The notes beneath the pieces are model-generated. The model was not told the DNA's origin, made no database searches, and was given only the letters and a program-made list of their open reading frames with translations. From assembly GCF_016695175.1 (NCBI RefSeq), contig NZ_CP068023.1, positions 2,123,501 to 2,187,500 on the forward strand: DNA of 64,000 nt. The letters are read 5' to 3'. Each line of letters starts with the position of its first letter. Positions within the stretch are counted from its first letter, which is position 1. Positions 8,320 through 18,907 of this stretch are shown in pieces. Position numbers and translations under genes: made by a program. The DNA is from Pseudoalteromonas sp. GCY. Its GTDB lineage: Bacteria; Pseudomonadota; Gammaproteobacteria; Enterobacterales; Alteromonadaceae.

Positions 8320-8754
8320 CTAGCTATCAAAGCCGTTTAGCATTTTGTCACAAACCACTGGAGTCGGCCTATGATTGTCATCCACAGCAACAAAGGTAAA
8401 ACTACCTGTAATTGCTAAGTGTTTATCATCTTTGTGCATTCTTTCAAGATAGATTTCAACATCAACCTTTAAGCTGGTATTACCAACATGCACTACTTTC
8501 GATACTAATTCGGCAAAAGTACCAGCAGGAATTGCCTCTTTGAAATCGACTCGATCTGAAGAGATCGTTACCAAAGGTTTGCGACAAAAACGCGTTGCAG
8601 CAATAAAGGCAACTTCGTCCATCCAAGCCAGTGCATCACCACCAAATAAAGTGTTATGATGGTTTGTACGGCCAGGGAATACGGTCTTTGTTACGTGTGT
8701 GATTGAGCTTTTAATGCGTTGCTCAACAATAGCTTGTCTTTGTTCGTCTGTCAT
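8320..8754 (-). CDS. Hotdog-fold acyl-CoA thioesterase (YciA/BACH type)
   Basis: The 144-residue protein matches cytosolic acyl-CoA hydrolases: TVFPGRTNHHNTLFGG, then DALAWMDEVAFIAA with the acidic catalytic region, then SDRVDFKEAIPAG. These enzymes cleave acyl-CoA to free fatty acid and CoA as hexamers of hotdog domains. Its start overlaps the end of the M23 peptidase gene by 4 bases, so it is the last gene of an overlapping three-gene unit whose members share no obvious pathway. A second thioesterase of the same fold lies at 57617-58096. Confidence 0.88.
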   Translation of the reverse strand: MTDEQRQAIVEQRIKSSITHVTKTVFPGRTNHHNTLFGGDALAWMDEVAFIAATRFCRKPLVTISSDRVDFKEAIPAGTFAELVSKVVHVGNTSLKVDVEIYLERMHKDDKHLAITGSFTFVAVDDNHRPTPVVCDKMLNGFDS

Positions 8755-9575
8755 TTTTGTACTGCTTTATCCGCTAGTGTATCTTTCATAAGTAGAGCTG
8801 GATCGAGCCGCTCCCCGAACCAATTAAAGCGCCAATCCAAATGCGGGCCAGTTACCCTGCCCGTCGCGCCAATTTCAGCGATTTTATCGCCTGTTTTTAC
8901 CGTATCGCCAACCTTAACATCCAGTTTACTAAGGTGGATATACGTAGAGGTAATACCGTGACCGTGATCGATAATCAAAGTGCCGCCACTGTAATAAAGA
9001 TCTGGATTTGCAAACACCACTTTACCCGATACCGGCGCTAAGACCGGCTCACCTGTTTTATTTGCGATATCTAATCCAAAATGTGGTCGTTTTGGCTCAC
9101 CATTAAAATATCTTTGGCTACCATAAACACCTGAAATACGGCCCTTCGCAGGTCTGAAAACGGGGTCTTTAAAGAATAATAAATCCGAATTGCCTTGTCT
9201 TGCTTTTGACACGGCTTGTGCTTCTTCACGTATGCGCTTTAGCACCGACTCTGGTGGCGAAACATACTTTTTCGCAACCCCCGTGATCTTGTCTATATCG
9301 TAATCTCGTTTCGTGATCACTATCGCTTGGCGATGCTTTTGACCATCATCAGATTGCCAACTCAAGATGTGGTTAAGTTCAGCATCACGGCCAAAACCAA
9401 ACACGAAATAGCCATCTTTAGAGCGCTTTAATTCTGTTTCGTTTAGCTTTATCTCAGTTGCATTCTCAAGCTTGCCGACGACCAAGCCACCTTGTGTCAG
9501 GTTACCTTTTAATTCAAGCGCCTCAGCAAATAATGTGGTGCTCGCTAGCAATATAACAATTGCACGTTTAAGCAT
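8751..9575 (-). CDS. Secreted M23-family (LytM-type) peptidoglycan endopeptidase
   Basis: The protein has 274 residues from ATG 9575, beginning MLKRAIVILLASTTLFAEA, a signal peptide; a start further upstream would put charged residues before it. The C-terminal half is the LytM domain: HFGLDIA (zinc-binding His and Asp), IDHGHGI, YIHLSKL and TGPHLDWR. In the last motif the usual HxH is HxD, so Asp stands where the third zinc ligand His is expected; I recall this variant from other proteobacterial M23 proteins. Such enzymes cut peptidoglycan cross-links. It overlaps the QueD-like gene by 8 bases and the thioesterase gene by 4. Confidence 0.88.
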   Translation of the reverse strand: MLKRAIVILLASTTLFAEALELKGNLTQGGLVVGKLENATEIKLNETELKRSKDGYFVFGFGRDAELNHILSWQSDDGQKHRQAIVITKRDYDIDKITGVAKKYVSPPESVLKRIREEAQAVSKARQGNSDLLFFKDPVFRPAKGRISGVYGSQRYFNGEPKRPHFGLDIANKTGEPVLAPVSGKVVFANPDLYYSGGTLIIDHGHGITSTYIHLSKLDVKVGDTVKTGDKIAEIGATGRVTGPHLDWRFNWFGERLDPALLMKDTLADKAVQK

Positions 9576-10422
9576 ACGCAATCGCTCCTTTTCCAACCCC
9601 TTCGTACGCTCTTACTTCAACCTTATCATGTGGATTTTGCGCCTTTATTTGGCCTGCAAGATAGTCCGCAATACATTCAACTGTTGTATCGCAAGGTAAT
9701 ATATCGCAACGTGATTTGCTGATCGCCAACTCAAAATATCCCTGCGACGAGGTATACGCGAACGCATAATCTTCATCTTGAGCGGTTACATACTGAAGCA
9801 AACTAGGATCAATCAAGTCTTCTTCACTGCCAAGATAAATATCTTGCCATTTATCCGCCCATTGTTTTTGTAATCTAGGCATGCTGATATCATTTAGCTT
9901 CACACCAATCAATGAACGGTGACCATGAATAATACGCTGACAGTTACCATCGTGTTTCTTTAAGCCATGGCTATAGTGATAATAGAAGCCAGTTGCGGCC
10001 TCTGGACGCAGCGTTATATCTAAATCTTTCACATTTTCAGGCATATGCGGCATAATAACAGACTTAAGGTAAGCGATTGCATTAGCTTCATTGATTTCAT
10101 CCCCTTCCACTACACACACTGCTTCTTCAGGTGCATTCATGGCTAAGTGATTTCCATCAAATTGCATATCAAATTCAAATCGGCCTTCACTGTGTTTTGC
10201 ATTACACGCAAACGCGCTGGGTACCGCTAATTTATGGTCCAGCTTTTCGTCGATAATACGTTTGATTTGCTTTTTAACTTTTGCAAAATCTAACACCATA
10301 GATTCTTCGTTTAGCTCACCATGCAACACAATGTCGGTGATCCAACTTTCACCTACCGCACCACGACGTGGGCAAAGGTACGAAAAATCAATTACGGTTA
10401 AAGAGTCAACAAAAAGGATCAT
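9568..10422 (-). CDS. Tandem T-fold protein, 6-pyruvoyltetrahydropterin synthase / QueD-like
   Basis: This 284-residue protein appears to contain two T-fold (QueD/PTPS) units. In the second, C161 followed by HGH at 166-168, with H152 in YSHGL, matches the catalytic Cys and zinc ligands of QueD (C-x3-HGH...). In the first, the corresponding site reads C17...GES at 24-26, so the zinc site is lost, although the MVLDFAKVK and LDHKL segments typical of the family are kept. QueD makes 6-carboxytetrahydropterin in queuosine synthesis; whether this protein does so is uncertain, and no other queuosine gene is nearby. It is the first gene of the overlapping unit with M23 and thioesterase. Confidence 0.8.
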   Translation of the reverse strand: MILFVDSLTVIDFSYLCPRRGAVGESWITDIVLHGELNEESMVLDFAKVKKQIKRIIDEKLDHKLAVPSAFACNAKHSEGRFEFDMQFDGNHLAMNAPEEAVCVVEGDEINEANAIAYLKSVIMPHMPENVKDLDITLRPEAATGFYYHYSHGLKKHDGNCQRIIHGHRSLIGVKLNDISMPRLQKQWADKWQDIYLGSEEDLIDPSLLQYVTAQDEDYAFAYTSSQGYFELAISKSRCDILPCDTTVECIADYLAGQIKAQNPHDKVEVRAYEGVGKGAIAYA

Positions 10423-10605
10423 AGATCACCCAAAATAGCCTGCTAAAAAATCATCCCCGATTATAATGATTTTCACATTATAAATCGCCCCCAATTGGAA
10501 CTGATTTGCATTTAATCTCTTCAATTTTTTGAAATTTAATCAAATAGACATATCTTTAGCGCAAAATTTACAAGTCTCCGTACGGTTTTTAACTGTTCGG
10601 AGTTG

Positions 10606-10629
10606 TTTAGCGTACATCTGTACGCTAAA
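10606..10629. promoter_or_regulatory. FabR-type operator upstream of fabA
   Basis: Perfect inverted repeat with 11-base arms and a two-base centre; the core is AGCGTACATCTGTACGCT. This matches the FabR consensus as I remember it (AGCGTACA-N2-TGTACGCT). It lies 34 bases before the fabA start codon, so binding of FabR with unsaturated acyl-CoA/ACP would repress fabA. Confidence 0.8.
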
Positions 10630-10662
10630 GTAGCGTCAATTTGCAAGTTAAGAAGAAGATTT

Positions 10663-11178
10663 ATGGAACCAAAGAACAGCTATACAAAAGAAGAACTTAT
10701 TTTATGTGGTCGCGGAGAAATGTTTGGTGAGGGCAACTGCCGCCTACCTAGCGACAACATGTTAATGATGGATCGCATCGTTCAAATTAATGATGACGGT
10801 GGTGAGCATGGTAAAGGTCAAATTATTGCTGAACTCGACATCAACCCAGATCTGTGGTTCTTCGACTGCCACTTTAAAGGTGATCCAGTAATGCCCGGTT
10901 GTTTAGGTTTGGATGCGATGTGGCAATTGGTTGGCTTCTTCCTTGGTTGGTCTGGTGGTCCTGGTCTTGGTCGTGCACTCGGTGTGGGTGAAGTGAAGTT
11001 TACGGGTCAAATCTTACCGACTGCTAAAAAAGTGACTTATCGCATTGAAATGAAGCGCGTTATCAAACGTAAGCTATTTATGGGTCTAGCAGATGGTATC
11101 GTCGAAGTTGACGGTCGCGTGATCTATGAAGCAAAAGATTTGAAAGTAGGTCTTTTCCAAGATACCAGCGCATTTTAA
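10663..11178 (+). CDS. fabA: 3-hydroxydecanoyl-ACP dehydratase/isomerase
   Basis: The protein has 171 residues, against about 172 for the E. coli enzyme, starting [20 protein letters not shown]. FabA dehydrates 3-hydroxyacyl-ACP and isomerises trans-2- to cis-3-decenoyl-ACP, opening the unsaturated fatty acid branch of type II fatty acid synthesis. The active-site His lies in [13 protein letters not shown] and the Asp in LGLDAMWQ. The ATG at 10663 follows an AAGAAGAAG site; the upstream in-frame ATG at 10603 would place the operator inside the coding region. Control by FabR is expected from the palindrome just upstream. fabB is not in the window. Confidence 0.97.
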   Translation: MEPKNSYTKEELILCGRGEMFGEGNCRLPSDNMLMMDRIVQINDDGGEHGKGQIIAELDINPDLWFFDCHFKGDPVMPGCLGLDAMWQLVGFFLGWSGGPGLGRALGVGEVKFTGQILPTAKKVTYRIEMKRVIKRKLFMGLADGIVEVDGRVIYEAKDLKVGLFQDTSAF

Positions 11179-11217
11179 CATTTTCGCTGTTATCGTTTTA
11201 TAGCTTTAAAAACACAC

Positions 11218-11237
11218 AAAGCCCCAGATGGGGCTTT
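11218..11237 (-). terminator. Hairpin terminator between fabA and rmf
   Basis: AAAGCCCC-agat-GGGGCTTT is a perfect 8-base stem. On the minus strand it is followed by GTGTGTTTTT, so it mainly terminates rmf; it may also stop fabA transcripts. Confidence 0.75.
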
Positions 11238-11256
11238 GCTCTCCTAAAATTCGGTA

Positions 11257-11427
11257 TCAGGTTTTAAAGATGTTGCGATTATCCATCGCTTCTCGCCATC
11301 CGCCTAACCATTCTGATCTGTGTTCTACTTGTTGATAGGGACAATTTTCTTTAGACCGACCGGCTAATCCAGCCTTAAATCCTTGTGAATGTGCTCTTTC
11401 TAAACGGTCTCTTTTCTGTCTCTTCAT
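11257..11427 (-). CDS. rmf: Ribosome modulation factor
   Basis: The 56-residue protein starts MKRQKRDRLERAHSQGFKAG and carries AGRSKENCPY and SEWLGGWREAM, matching RMF of E. coli (55 residues) nearly throughout. RMF binds the 30S subunit in slow growth or starvation and drives 70S ribosomes into inactive 100S dimers. The ATG at 11427 has a GAGG site upstream; the frame is open to 11508 but RMF never has that extension. It stands alone and is transcribed towards fabA. Confidence 0.95.
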   Translation of the reverse strand: MKRQKRDRLERAHSQGFKAGLAGRSKENCPYQQVEHRSEWLGGWREAMDNRNIFKT

Positions 11428-11834
11428 AGGTAATATCCTCACCTTTTTCTCGATCAGCATTAGCGTTTCTAATGCTGCGTAGTTCAAACTTGAACGAACG
11501 TCATTCAAAACGAAGATAGTGACTTACGATATATGACGATTCGTACTAACAATTTAAATTTAAGATTTTATTGAGAAAAGTTAAACACGAGCGACATTGT
11601 ATTTCATACAGATGCGCTACTTACCGATGAGATTTGGCCAAACCCATACCTTCAATAAATCACATCTCAGCGAGTCATGCAACGATCAGAAATGTAATTC
11701 TTGTGCAGCCGAAATAAAAAAGCATAATTAATTTAATTAAATAGAAAAGTTCAGATGATTAAGATACGAAAACAACATTTGTGACTTTATTTTTCTACAT
11801 TTTGATGTAAAAAAACATTCATAATATAGTAATA
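11428..11834. promoter_or_regulatory. Upstream region of rmf, without a gene
   Basis: About 400 AT-rich bases separate rmf from the end of serS. A 14-base inverted repeat GTTCAAACTTGAAC at 11482-11495, 55 bases before the rmf start, could be an operator. No open frame of note and no RNA gene were recognised. A long leader is plausible for a growth-phase regulated gene. Confidence 0.4.
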
Positions 11835-11864
11835 AAAAGAGGCTGGACGAATCCAACCTCTTTT
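11835..11864 (-). terminator. serS terminator
   Basis: On the minus strand the stem AAAAGAGG-U-UGGA closes over a UUCG loop, with one G-U pair, and runs into CUCUUUUUAUU. It lies 50 bases after the serS stop and should end the lolA-rarA-crcB-serS transcript. Confidence 0.85.
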
Positions 11865-11914
11865 CAATAACTTGAGTTTTTAAATCGAGCAAAGCTCAAT
11901 TAAGCAGTACTATC

Positions 11915-13216
<1,302 letters not shown>

Positions 13217-13597
13217 TTAACCTTTTTGCATGATGAGGCAGAGACCAACCCAGGCCATAAAGATACACGCCACCACGTTTAATGTGACGTTAAACGCCAT
13301 TTTCACATATTGCCCTTGTTGAAGTAACAACAAGGAATCCATTGAGAATGTAGAAAAAGTAGTCAGCGCACCTAAAAAGCCAATACCTATCAAAGTTTTA
13401 GATGGAGAAACTGAAATAACTTCTTTTTCAATTAAACCGTAAAGCACACCCATCAATAATGAACCAAGAATATTAACGATCAACGTCCCAAAAGGGAATC
13501 CCTTACCTAAGAGTTTTATCGACATATCGCTGATAAAAAAGCGTAACATTGCACCAAACGCTCCACCTAGCGCAATTGTGAGATAAGTTATCAGCAT
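13217..13597 (-). CDS. crcB: Fluoride channel Fluc/CrcB
   Basis: The 126-residue inner-membrane protein has four hydrophobic helices. [13 protein letters not shown] near the start and [16 protein letters not shown] in the third helix are family signatures; the latter carries the TFSTF polar track and sodium site. Fluc proteins form dual-topology dimers that let fluoride leave the cell. No fluoride riboswitch was noticed; it sits inside an operon between rarA and serS, with gaps of 2 and 6 bases, so expression is probably constitutive. Confidence 0.95.
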   Translation of the reverse strand: MLITYLTIALGGAFGAMLRFFISDMSIKLLGKGFPFGTLIVNILGSLLMGVLYGLIEKEVISVSPSKTLIGIGFLGALTTFSTFSMDSLLLLQQGQYVKMAFNVTLNVVACIFMAWVGLCLIMQKG

Positions 13598-13599
13598 CG

Positions 13600-14940
13600 C
13601 TACTTGTACCTCTTGGTGCTACTCTGCGCATTTTGCGTCTGTAGATAGTTGAGCTTGTCGGCGATTTGTTTCTCAAGTCCCCTGTCTGTGGGTTGATAAT
13701 ATTGTCGCTCTTGAATGGCCTCTGGGAAGTAATTTTCTCCGGCAGCAAAGGCGCCGGGTTCATTATGTGCATAACGGTATTCTTCGCCAAAACCCAGCTC
13801 TTTCATTAGTTTTGTCGGTGCGTTTCTGAGATGTTCAGGTACGGGGTAATTCGGATCACTTGCAGCATCGCGTTTAGCTTGATTGAACGCCATGTAGACC
13901 GCATTACTTTTTGGCGCACTCGCGAGATAAAGCGTTGCCTGTGCTATCGCACGCTCTCCTTCGCTTGGCCCAACACGATGAAATATATCCCAAGCATTTA
14001 ACGCAACTTGCATCGCTCTTGGATCTGCATTGCCGATATCTTCAGTGGCGATCGCCAACAATCGCCTTGCAACATATAGCGGATCGCCTCCGCCTGCCAG
14101 TATCTTGCAATACCAATAAAGTGCTGCATCTGGTGCGCTGCCGCGAACTGACTTATGAAACGCTGAGATTAGGTCATAATATAAGTCGCCCTTATTGTCA
14201 TAACTTGATAATTGACTGGGCAATACTTGTTTTAGTACGAGTTCATTCACCAAATGAGTGTTTGAGTTTGGCTCAAAACTTAAGTCAACCGCCTGCTCCA
14301 GCAGATTAAGTGCCTTTCTAGCATCTCCCGAAGCCGCTTTGGCAATGAGTTCAAGCGCGCTGTCATCAATGGTGATCGCTAATTTCGACAGCTGTTCATC
14401 GCGTGACAACGCATCTTTGAGTACTTGACCTAATTCATCCTCTACAAGCGATTGTAAGGTATAGACACGCGCGCGAGACAAGATCGCGTTATTCAGTGCA
14501 AAAGAAGGGTTTTCAGTGGTCGCGCCAATAAAAATAAAGGTGCCATCTTCAATATGAGGTAAAAACCCGTCTTGTTGGGATTTGTTAAAGCGATGTACTT
14601 CATCAACAAATAACAGCGTACGTCTACCAAACTGAGCTAATCGATTTTTAGCATCGACGACCGCTTCACGAACCTCTTTAATTCCCGCGCTGACAGCGGA
14701 AAGCTTGATAAGCTCTGCATCCGCATAGTTGGCAATGATCTCAGCAAGGGTGGTTTTACCCACTCCGGGTGGCCCCCAAAGGATTAGGCTATGACAGCGT
14801 CCAGATTCAATCGCACGATAAAGTACAGAGCCCTTGGACAAAATATGGCTCTGCCCAACATAATGCTCTAACGAGGTTGGCCGCATTCTTGCGGCCAACG
14901 GTCGTACATCTGGTGTAAAATCAAACCCTAAACTAGTCAC
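13600..14940 (-). CDS. rarA: Replication-associated recombination protein A (AAA+ ATPase)
   Basis: From the GTG at 14940 the protein has 446 residues, matching E. coli RarA (447). That start has AGAGG just upstream and overlaps the lolA stop by 8 bases; the ATG at 14988 would add 16 residues unlike the family. Walker A is [12 protein letters not shown] and Walker [17 protein letters not shown], followed by a sensor-1 type [12 protein letters not shown]. RarA acts at stalled replication forks and is related to clamp loaders. It keeps the conserved place between lolA and serS. Confidence 0.95.
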   Translation of the reverse strand: MTSLGFDFTPDVRPLAARMRPTSLEHYVGQSHILSKGSVLYRAIESGRCHSLILWGPPGVGKTTLAEIIANYADAELIKLSAVSAGIKEVREAVVDAKNRLAQFGRRTLLFVDEVHRFNKSQQDGFLPHIEDGTFIFIGATTENPSFALNNAILSRARVYTLQSLVEDELGQVLKDALSRDEQLSKLAITIDDSALELIAKAASGDARKALNLLEQAVDLSFEPNSNTHLVNELVLKQVLPSQLSSYDNKGDLYYDLISAFHKSVRGSAPDAALYWYCKILAGGGDPLYVARRLLAIATEDIGNADPRAMQVALNAWDIFHRVGPSEGERAIAQATLYLASAPKSNAVYMAFNQAKRDAASDPNYPVPEHLRNAPTKLMKELGFGEEYRYAHNEPGAFAAGENYFPEAIQERQYYQPTDRGLEKQIADKLNYLQTQNAQSSTKRYK

Positions 14941-15571
14941 TGCCTCTTTGGTCGTCAACGACCACTCCTTGTGGAATTGTAAACTCAAACAAACTCTCTT
15001 TTACTGGTACATTGACTTTGCTTTCCTTAAAGCTAAACGTAGAGACTTGACCTGAAATATCGTTCACTTTCAATAGTGCTAAGCCATCGCTTTTATCATC
15101 AAAACGCAGTGTTAATTGCTCTACCTGCGAGTCTACTTTGTTTTTTGGCGTGATCAGATATTCTTGACCGTTAAGAGCTACGTTGTACTTCAACCATTGA
15201 CTGTCCTCTTGGGTCGTAAGTAGCACAAATGGCGTAGTATCAATAAGTTTAGTCGTATCTAGGATAGTCACTTGCTCAGCAAACGTATCGTAGTAATAGG
15301 TTGTTGCTCCGCTTGATACAAATAAAGTGTCATCCGGCATCTCTTGTTGCCAGCGGATTTTAAGTGGCTGCGCTAAGGTTATCTCCCCTTCGCCAGTTTG
15401 CAACTCATTGCCTTCTTGATCTTTAACGATTTGCTCAAACTTACCTTGAAAACTGGTTAATTCAGCCAGTCTTCCTTTTAGACTTTGCATCGCAGCTTCG
15501 TCAGCCCACACAGGCTGAATAAAGAGGTTTGACAGTACCGTTAGCAACACAATTTGCTTAAATTTTTTCAT
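14933..15571 (-). CDS. lolA: Outer-membrane lipoprotein carrier protein
   Basis: The 212-residue periplasmic chaperone has a signal peptide ending PVWA before DEAAMQSLK. LolA takes lipoproteins from the LolCDE complex in the inner membrane and passes them to LolB. The segments [24 protein letters not shown] and [13 protein letters not shown] are typical. It begins one base before the ftsK stop ends and overlaps rarA by 8 bases, so the three are translated as a chain. Confidence 0.95.
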   Translation of the reverse strand: MKKFKQIVLLTVLSNLFIQPVWADEAAMQSLKGRLAELTSFQGKFEQIVKDQEGNELQTGEGEITLAQPLKIRWQQEMPDDTLFVSSGATTYYYDTFAEQVTILDTTKLIDTTPFVLLTTQEDSQWLKYNVALNGQEYLITPKNKVDSQVEQLTLRFDDKSDGLALLKVNDISGQVSTFSFKESKVNVPVKESLFEFTIPQGVVVDDQRGSD

Positions 15572-18174
15572 TAATTGGCTCCACCTTTTACCAATACATC
15601 TCGTGCACCATTATGACCAGGAGCACTTACCACTCCAGACATTTCCATTTGCTCAACTAATCGAGCGGCACGGTTATAACCAACCCTTAACTTACGTTGT
15701 ACACTCGAAACAGACACTTTGCCTGTTTCAATAACAAACCCAACGGCTTCATCGTAAAGTGGATCAGACTCTTCATCCCCACCTTCCGGTGCTTCACCAG
15801 GTAGTAAAATATCCTCGGTTGCTTCACCGCATAAAATTTCTTCTACGTAGTTTGGTTTGCCTCTTGCTTTCCAGTCACTCACTACCGCATGTACTTCATG
15901 ATCGTCAACAAACGCGCCATGCACACGAACCGGAACACTCGTTCCTGGCGGCAGATAGAGCATGTCACCCATACCCAACAGGTTCTCTGCACCTTGCTGG
16001 TCTAAGATTGTACGTGAATCAATCTTACTTGATACTTGGAACGCCATTCGCGTTGGTATATTTGCTTTGATCAAACCCGTAATGACATCTACTGATGGGC
16101 GCTGTGTTGCCAGCACTAAATGTATGCCTGCCGCTCGCGCTTTTTGTGCAATACGTGCAATTAACTCTTCTACTTTTTTACCAACAATCATCATCATGTC
16201 GGCAAATTCGTCTATAACGACCACAATACTCGGTAGTTTATCTAGCTCTTGTGGTTCATCCGCCATACCGTCTGTATCTTTAAAGAGTGGATCTAAAATT
16301 GGATGACCTGCTTCTTTGGCATCTTTAATCTTCTGATTGTAACCTTTAAGGTTACGGACACCGAGTGCCGACATCAGCTTGTAACGGCGTTCCATTTCCC
16401 CCACACACCAGCGTAGCGCGTTTGCTGCCTCTTTCATATCGGTAACCACTTCACATAATAAATGTGGGATACCTTCGTAAACTGAAAGCTCGAGCATTTT
16501 TGGGTCTATCATGATCATTCGCACATCTTCTGGCGGCGACTTATATAACAAGCTTAAGATCATGACATTAACGCCCACTGACTTACCAGAACCAGTGGTA
16601 CCGGCCACCAGCAGATGTGGCATTTTAGCTAAATCAGCAACGACTGGCTGGCCCGCGATATCTTTACCAAGCACCATAGTCAAAGGTGATGGGTTTTGTT
16701 CAAACTTAGGGGCACCAATCACTTCAGACAAACGTACGATTTCGCGGTGTTTGTTAGGTAGCTCTAAACCGACATACGTCTTGCCTGGGATAACCTCAAC
16801 TACACGTACACTGACTGCAGATAATGAACGCGCTAAGTCTTTTGCTAGACCCGTGATCTTAGCAACTTTAATGCCCGGCGCGAGATCTAACTCAAAGCGC
16901 GTAACGACAGGGCCTGGATACACACCAACTACCTGCGCCTGGACATTGAAGTCTAATAGTTTCGTTTCAACTAACCGCGAGACCTGATCTAACTCTTCTT
17001 GCGAAATTGGGTTTTTAGCCTTATCCGGTCTATCCAAGAGATCTAATGAAGGCAATGGATCCGCAGGTGGCTGAGCCTCTAGAAGAGCTTCAAATTGCTC
17101 TTTTGCGCTTGGTGGAGGCTGATAACCATTGGCCGCCTTTTCAGGTGCTTTAGGCTTAAGAGGCCTTGCCGGAGAAACCACTTTGGTTTCATGCACTGGT
17201 GCTTCGTCCAAGGCATTTAATGCCGCGACAGTATCCAGTGGCTCATCCTCTATCGCTGAAAAGTTGATTTCTTGCTCTAGAATATCATCTAGCTCATCGA
17301 ACACCGACGGCTCTTTCTTCTCTTGTAAATCAGAGGGTGGTACAGACGTGGGTGCAGGTTCAGTGTTCGTTTTGCGGAACAATTTATCTTTTAATTTGCC
17401 AAGTCCACTGGGTTCTTCTTCAGCATCGAAATCTATATTAATTTCGGTATCGGTTTGTTGCTGAACAGCTTGCTCATGATCCTCTTTTCGCTCGGTAGCT
17501 ATTATTGGTGTCTCACTTTCTACTCTATCCGTTTTGGTGCTAGCGCCCTCAGATTTCTGTGAAACTGACTGCGTTTGCTCTACATTGCGCTCTGCTGTCA
17601 GCCTATCGCTTAACCATCTAAAGCCGGCGAGTACCTTTTCACCCAAATAATCAACGAATTCAACCCAAGACACACCGGTAAGTAGTGTCATTCCGGCAAA
17701 GAAAAAGCACAGTAACAGTATAGAAGTACCGGTAAAGTTAAAAGCAGGCATCATTGCACCAGCAACCACATCCCCTACTACCCCACCAGATGAGAAATTA
17801 TAGATATCATCGAAATTGATGCTGCTGATTGCGCTCGCAGAGGTAATAAACAGTGTCGCGCCAATAAGACGTAAACCTAGTGTGGTGTAATCTAGTTGCA
17901 GTAGCTTATGCGGCTTTTTAAACAGTAAATAACCAAGAAACTGAAGCGCCGCGGGGATCAAAAACGCCAGCCAACCGAAACTCAGCAGCATAATGTCTGC
18001 CAGCCAAGCTCCGGCAGCACCAGTTATATTGTTTACTTTTACGTACTCACCGGATTGAGTCCAAGCAGGATCGGCTGGGTCGAAACTTATCAACGCACAC
18101 AACATAAATATTGCTGCAGCCGTGCTTACAATCAAACCTGTCTCTAAGAGGCGTTGCACACCATTTAAGCGCAT
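15571..18174 (-). CDS. ftsK: DNA translocase FtsK
   Basis: The protein has 867 residues from the ATG at 18174; a TTG start at 18222 would give 883. Four membrane helices fill the first ~190 residues, then a shorter linker than in E. coli, then the motor: the alpha domain near [14 protein letters not shown], Walker [13 protein letters not shown], Walker [32 protein letters not shown], and a C-terminal winged-helix gamma domain ([22 protein letters not shown]) that reads KOPS sequences. FtsK sits at the septum, pumps DNA towards dif and activates XerCD. First gene of the ftsK-lolA-rarA-crcB-serS unit. Confidence 0.96.
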   Translation of the reverse strand: MRLNGVQRLLETGLIVSTAAAIFMLCALISFDPADPAWTQSGEYVKVNNITGAAGAWLADIMLLSFGWLAFLIPAALQFLGYLLFKKPHKLLQLDYTTLGLRLIGATLFITSASAISSINFDDIYNFSSGGVVGDVVAGAMMPAFNFTGTSILLLCFFFAGMTLLTGVSWVEFVDYLGEKVLAGFRWLSDRLTAERNVEQTQSVSQKSEGASTKTDRVESETPIIATERKEDHEQAVQQQTDTEINIDFDAEEEPSGLGKLKDKLFRKTNTEPAPTSVPPSDLQEKKEPSVFDELDDILEQEINFSAIEDEPLDTVAALNALDEAPVHETKVVSPARPLKPKAPEKAANGYQPPPSAKEQFEALLEAQPPADPLPSLDLLDRPDKAKNPISQEELDQVSRLVETKLLDFNVQAQVVGVYPGPVVTRFELDLAPGIKVAKITGLAKDLARSLSAVSVRVVEVIPGKTYVGLELPNKHREIVRLSEVIGAPKFEQNPSPLTMVLGKDIAGQPVVADLAKMPHLLVAGTTGSGKSVGVNVMILSLLYKSPPEDVRMIMIDPKMLELSVYEGIPHLLCEVVTDMKEAANALRWCVGEMERRYKLMSALGVRNLKGYNQKIKDAKEAGHPILDPLFKDTDGMADEPQELDKLPSIVVVIDEFADMMMIVGKKVEELIARIAQKARAAGIHLVLATQRPSVDVITGLIKANIPTRMAFQVSSKIDSRTILDQQGAENLLGMGDMLYLPPGTSVPVRVHGAFVDDHEVHAVVSDWKARGKPNYVEEILCGEATEDILLPGEAPEGGDEESDPLYDEAVGFVIETGKVSVSSVQRKLRVGYNRAARLVEQMEMSGVVSAPGHNGARDVLVKGGAN

Positions 18175-18288
18175 TGTAATTAAACCTTTTTTCTGTTTCT
18201 TTTCTGGACTATAAAAGCCCAAAACGTCAGCAAATTAGTGATTTGCGTTAGTATTGCTGTATATACTTACACCTTACCAAGAAATACC

Positions 18289-18768
18289 TCAAGGTGCACA
18301 AGGTTTTATTACTTCTCCTTCTTCTCCTTTTACTTCCTCCATGACCACAAAAGTGCGACTTTCACTGATGTTTGGCAGTTTAAGTAAAATTTCTCCTAAA
18401 ACTCCGCGATATTCTGACATGTCGGTCACTCGTGTTTTCAATAAATAGTCGAAACTACCGGAAACAAGATGACATTCAATAATTTCGTCATGCTGCTTTA
18501 CTGCTTGATTAAATCTATCGAACACATCAGGCGAGTTTTTATTCACTGTAACTTCAACAAACACTAAAAGTCCCTGTCCAAGCTTAGCAGGATCGACTAC
18601 GGCTTTATAACCTCGAATAAATCCTTCTCGCTCCAGCTTTTTAACACGCTCCAAGCAAGGCGTAGCGCTCAATCCTATGCGTTTGGCTAATTCTACGTTC
18701 GAAATTCTGCCATCTTTCTGAAGTTCGACTAAAATCTTTCTGTCGATTCTGTCTAGTTGTTGATACAT
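18289..18768 (-). CDS. lrp: Lrp/AsnC-family leucine-responsive regulator
   Basis: This 159-residue regulator starts with the winged-helix domain (LDRIDRKILVELQKDGRISN, then SATPCLERVKKLEREGFI) and ends with the amino-acid-binding RAM domain (VFVEVTVN, ECHLVSGSFDYLL). It is close to E. coli Lrp (164 residues) by eye and stands beside ftsK as Lrp does in that species. It is divergent from alanine dehydrogenase, with 139 bases between the two starts; Lrp-type proteins often control neighbouring amino-acid dehydrogenase genes, so direct control of ald is likely but inferred. Confidence 0.93.
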   Translation of the reverse strand: MYQQLDRIDRKILVELQKDGRISNVELAKRIGLSATPCLERVKKLEREGFIRGYKAVVDPAKLGQGLLVFVEVTVNKNSPDVFDRFNQAVKQHDEIIECHLVSGSFDYLLKTRVTDMSEYRGVLGEILLKLPNISESRTFVVMEEVKGEEGEVIKPCAP

Positions 18769-18784
18769 AGTGTAGTTTTTTATC

Positions 18785-18805
18785 CTGAATGATTCATTAA
18801 TTCAG
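18785..18805. promoter_or_regulatory. Inverted repeats between lrp and ald, possible Lrp operator
   Basis: CTGAAT-N9-ATTCAG encloses a smaller palindrome AATGA-T-TCATT. The site lies 17 bases before the lrp start and 102 bases before ald. AT-rich dyads of this kind suit Lrp binding, but the assignment is a guess from position. Confidence 0.4.
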
Positions 18806-18907
18806 AGTATATCACTACATTGAAATATTAAAACAGTGAGACACACTGGCTATAGGTAAATATAATAGTCAAAAATTTTACCCCGTTCTTATTTTGAGGC
18901 GAATATT

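Noticed and set aside
8719..9699. Plus-strand frames opposite the thioesterase, M23 and QueD-like genes
   Set aside because: Shadows of real genes: no start sites, no family likeness, low-complexity Ser/Arg-rich translation.
13217..13597. Fluoride riboswitch before crcB
   Set aside because: crcB starts 2 bases after rarA inside an operon; there is no room for an aptamer.
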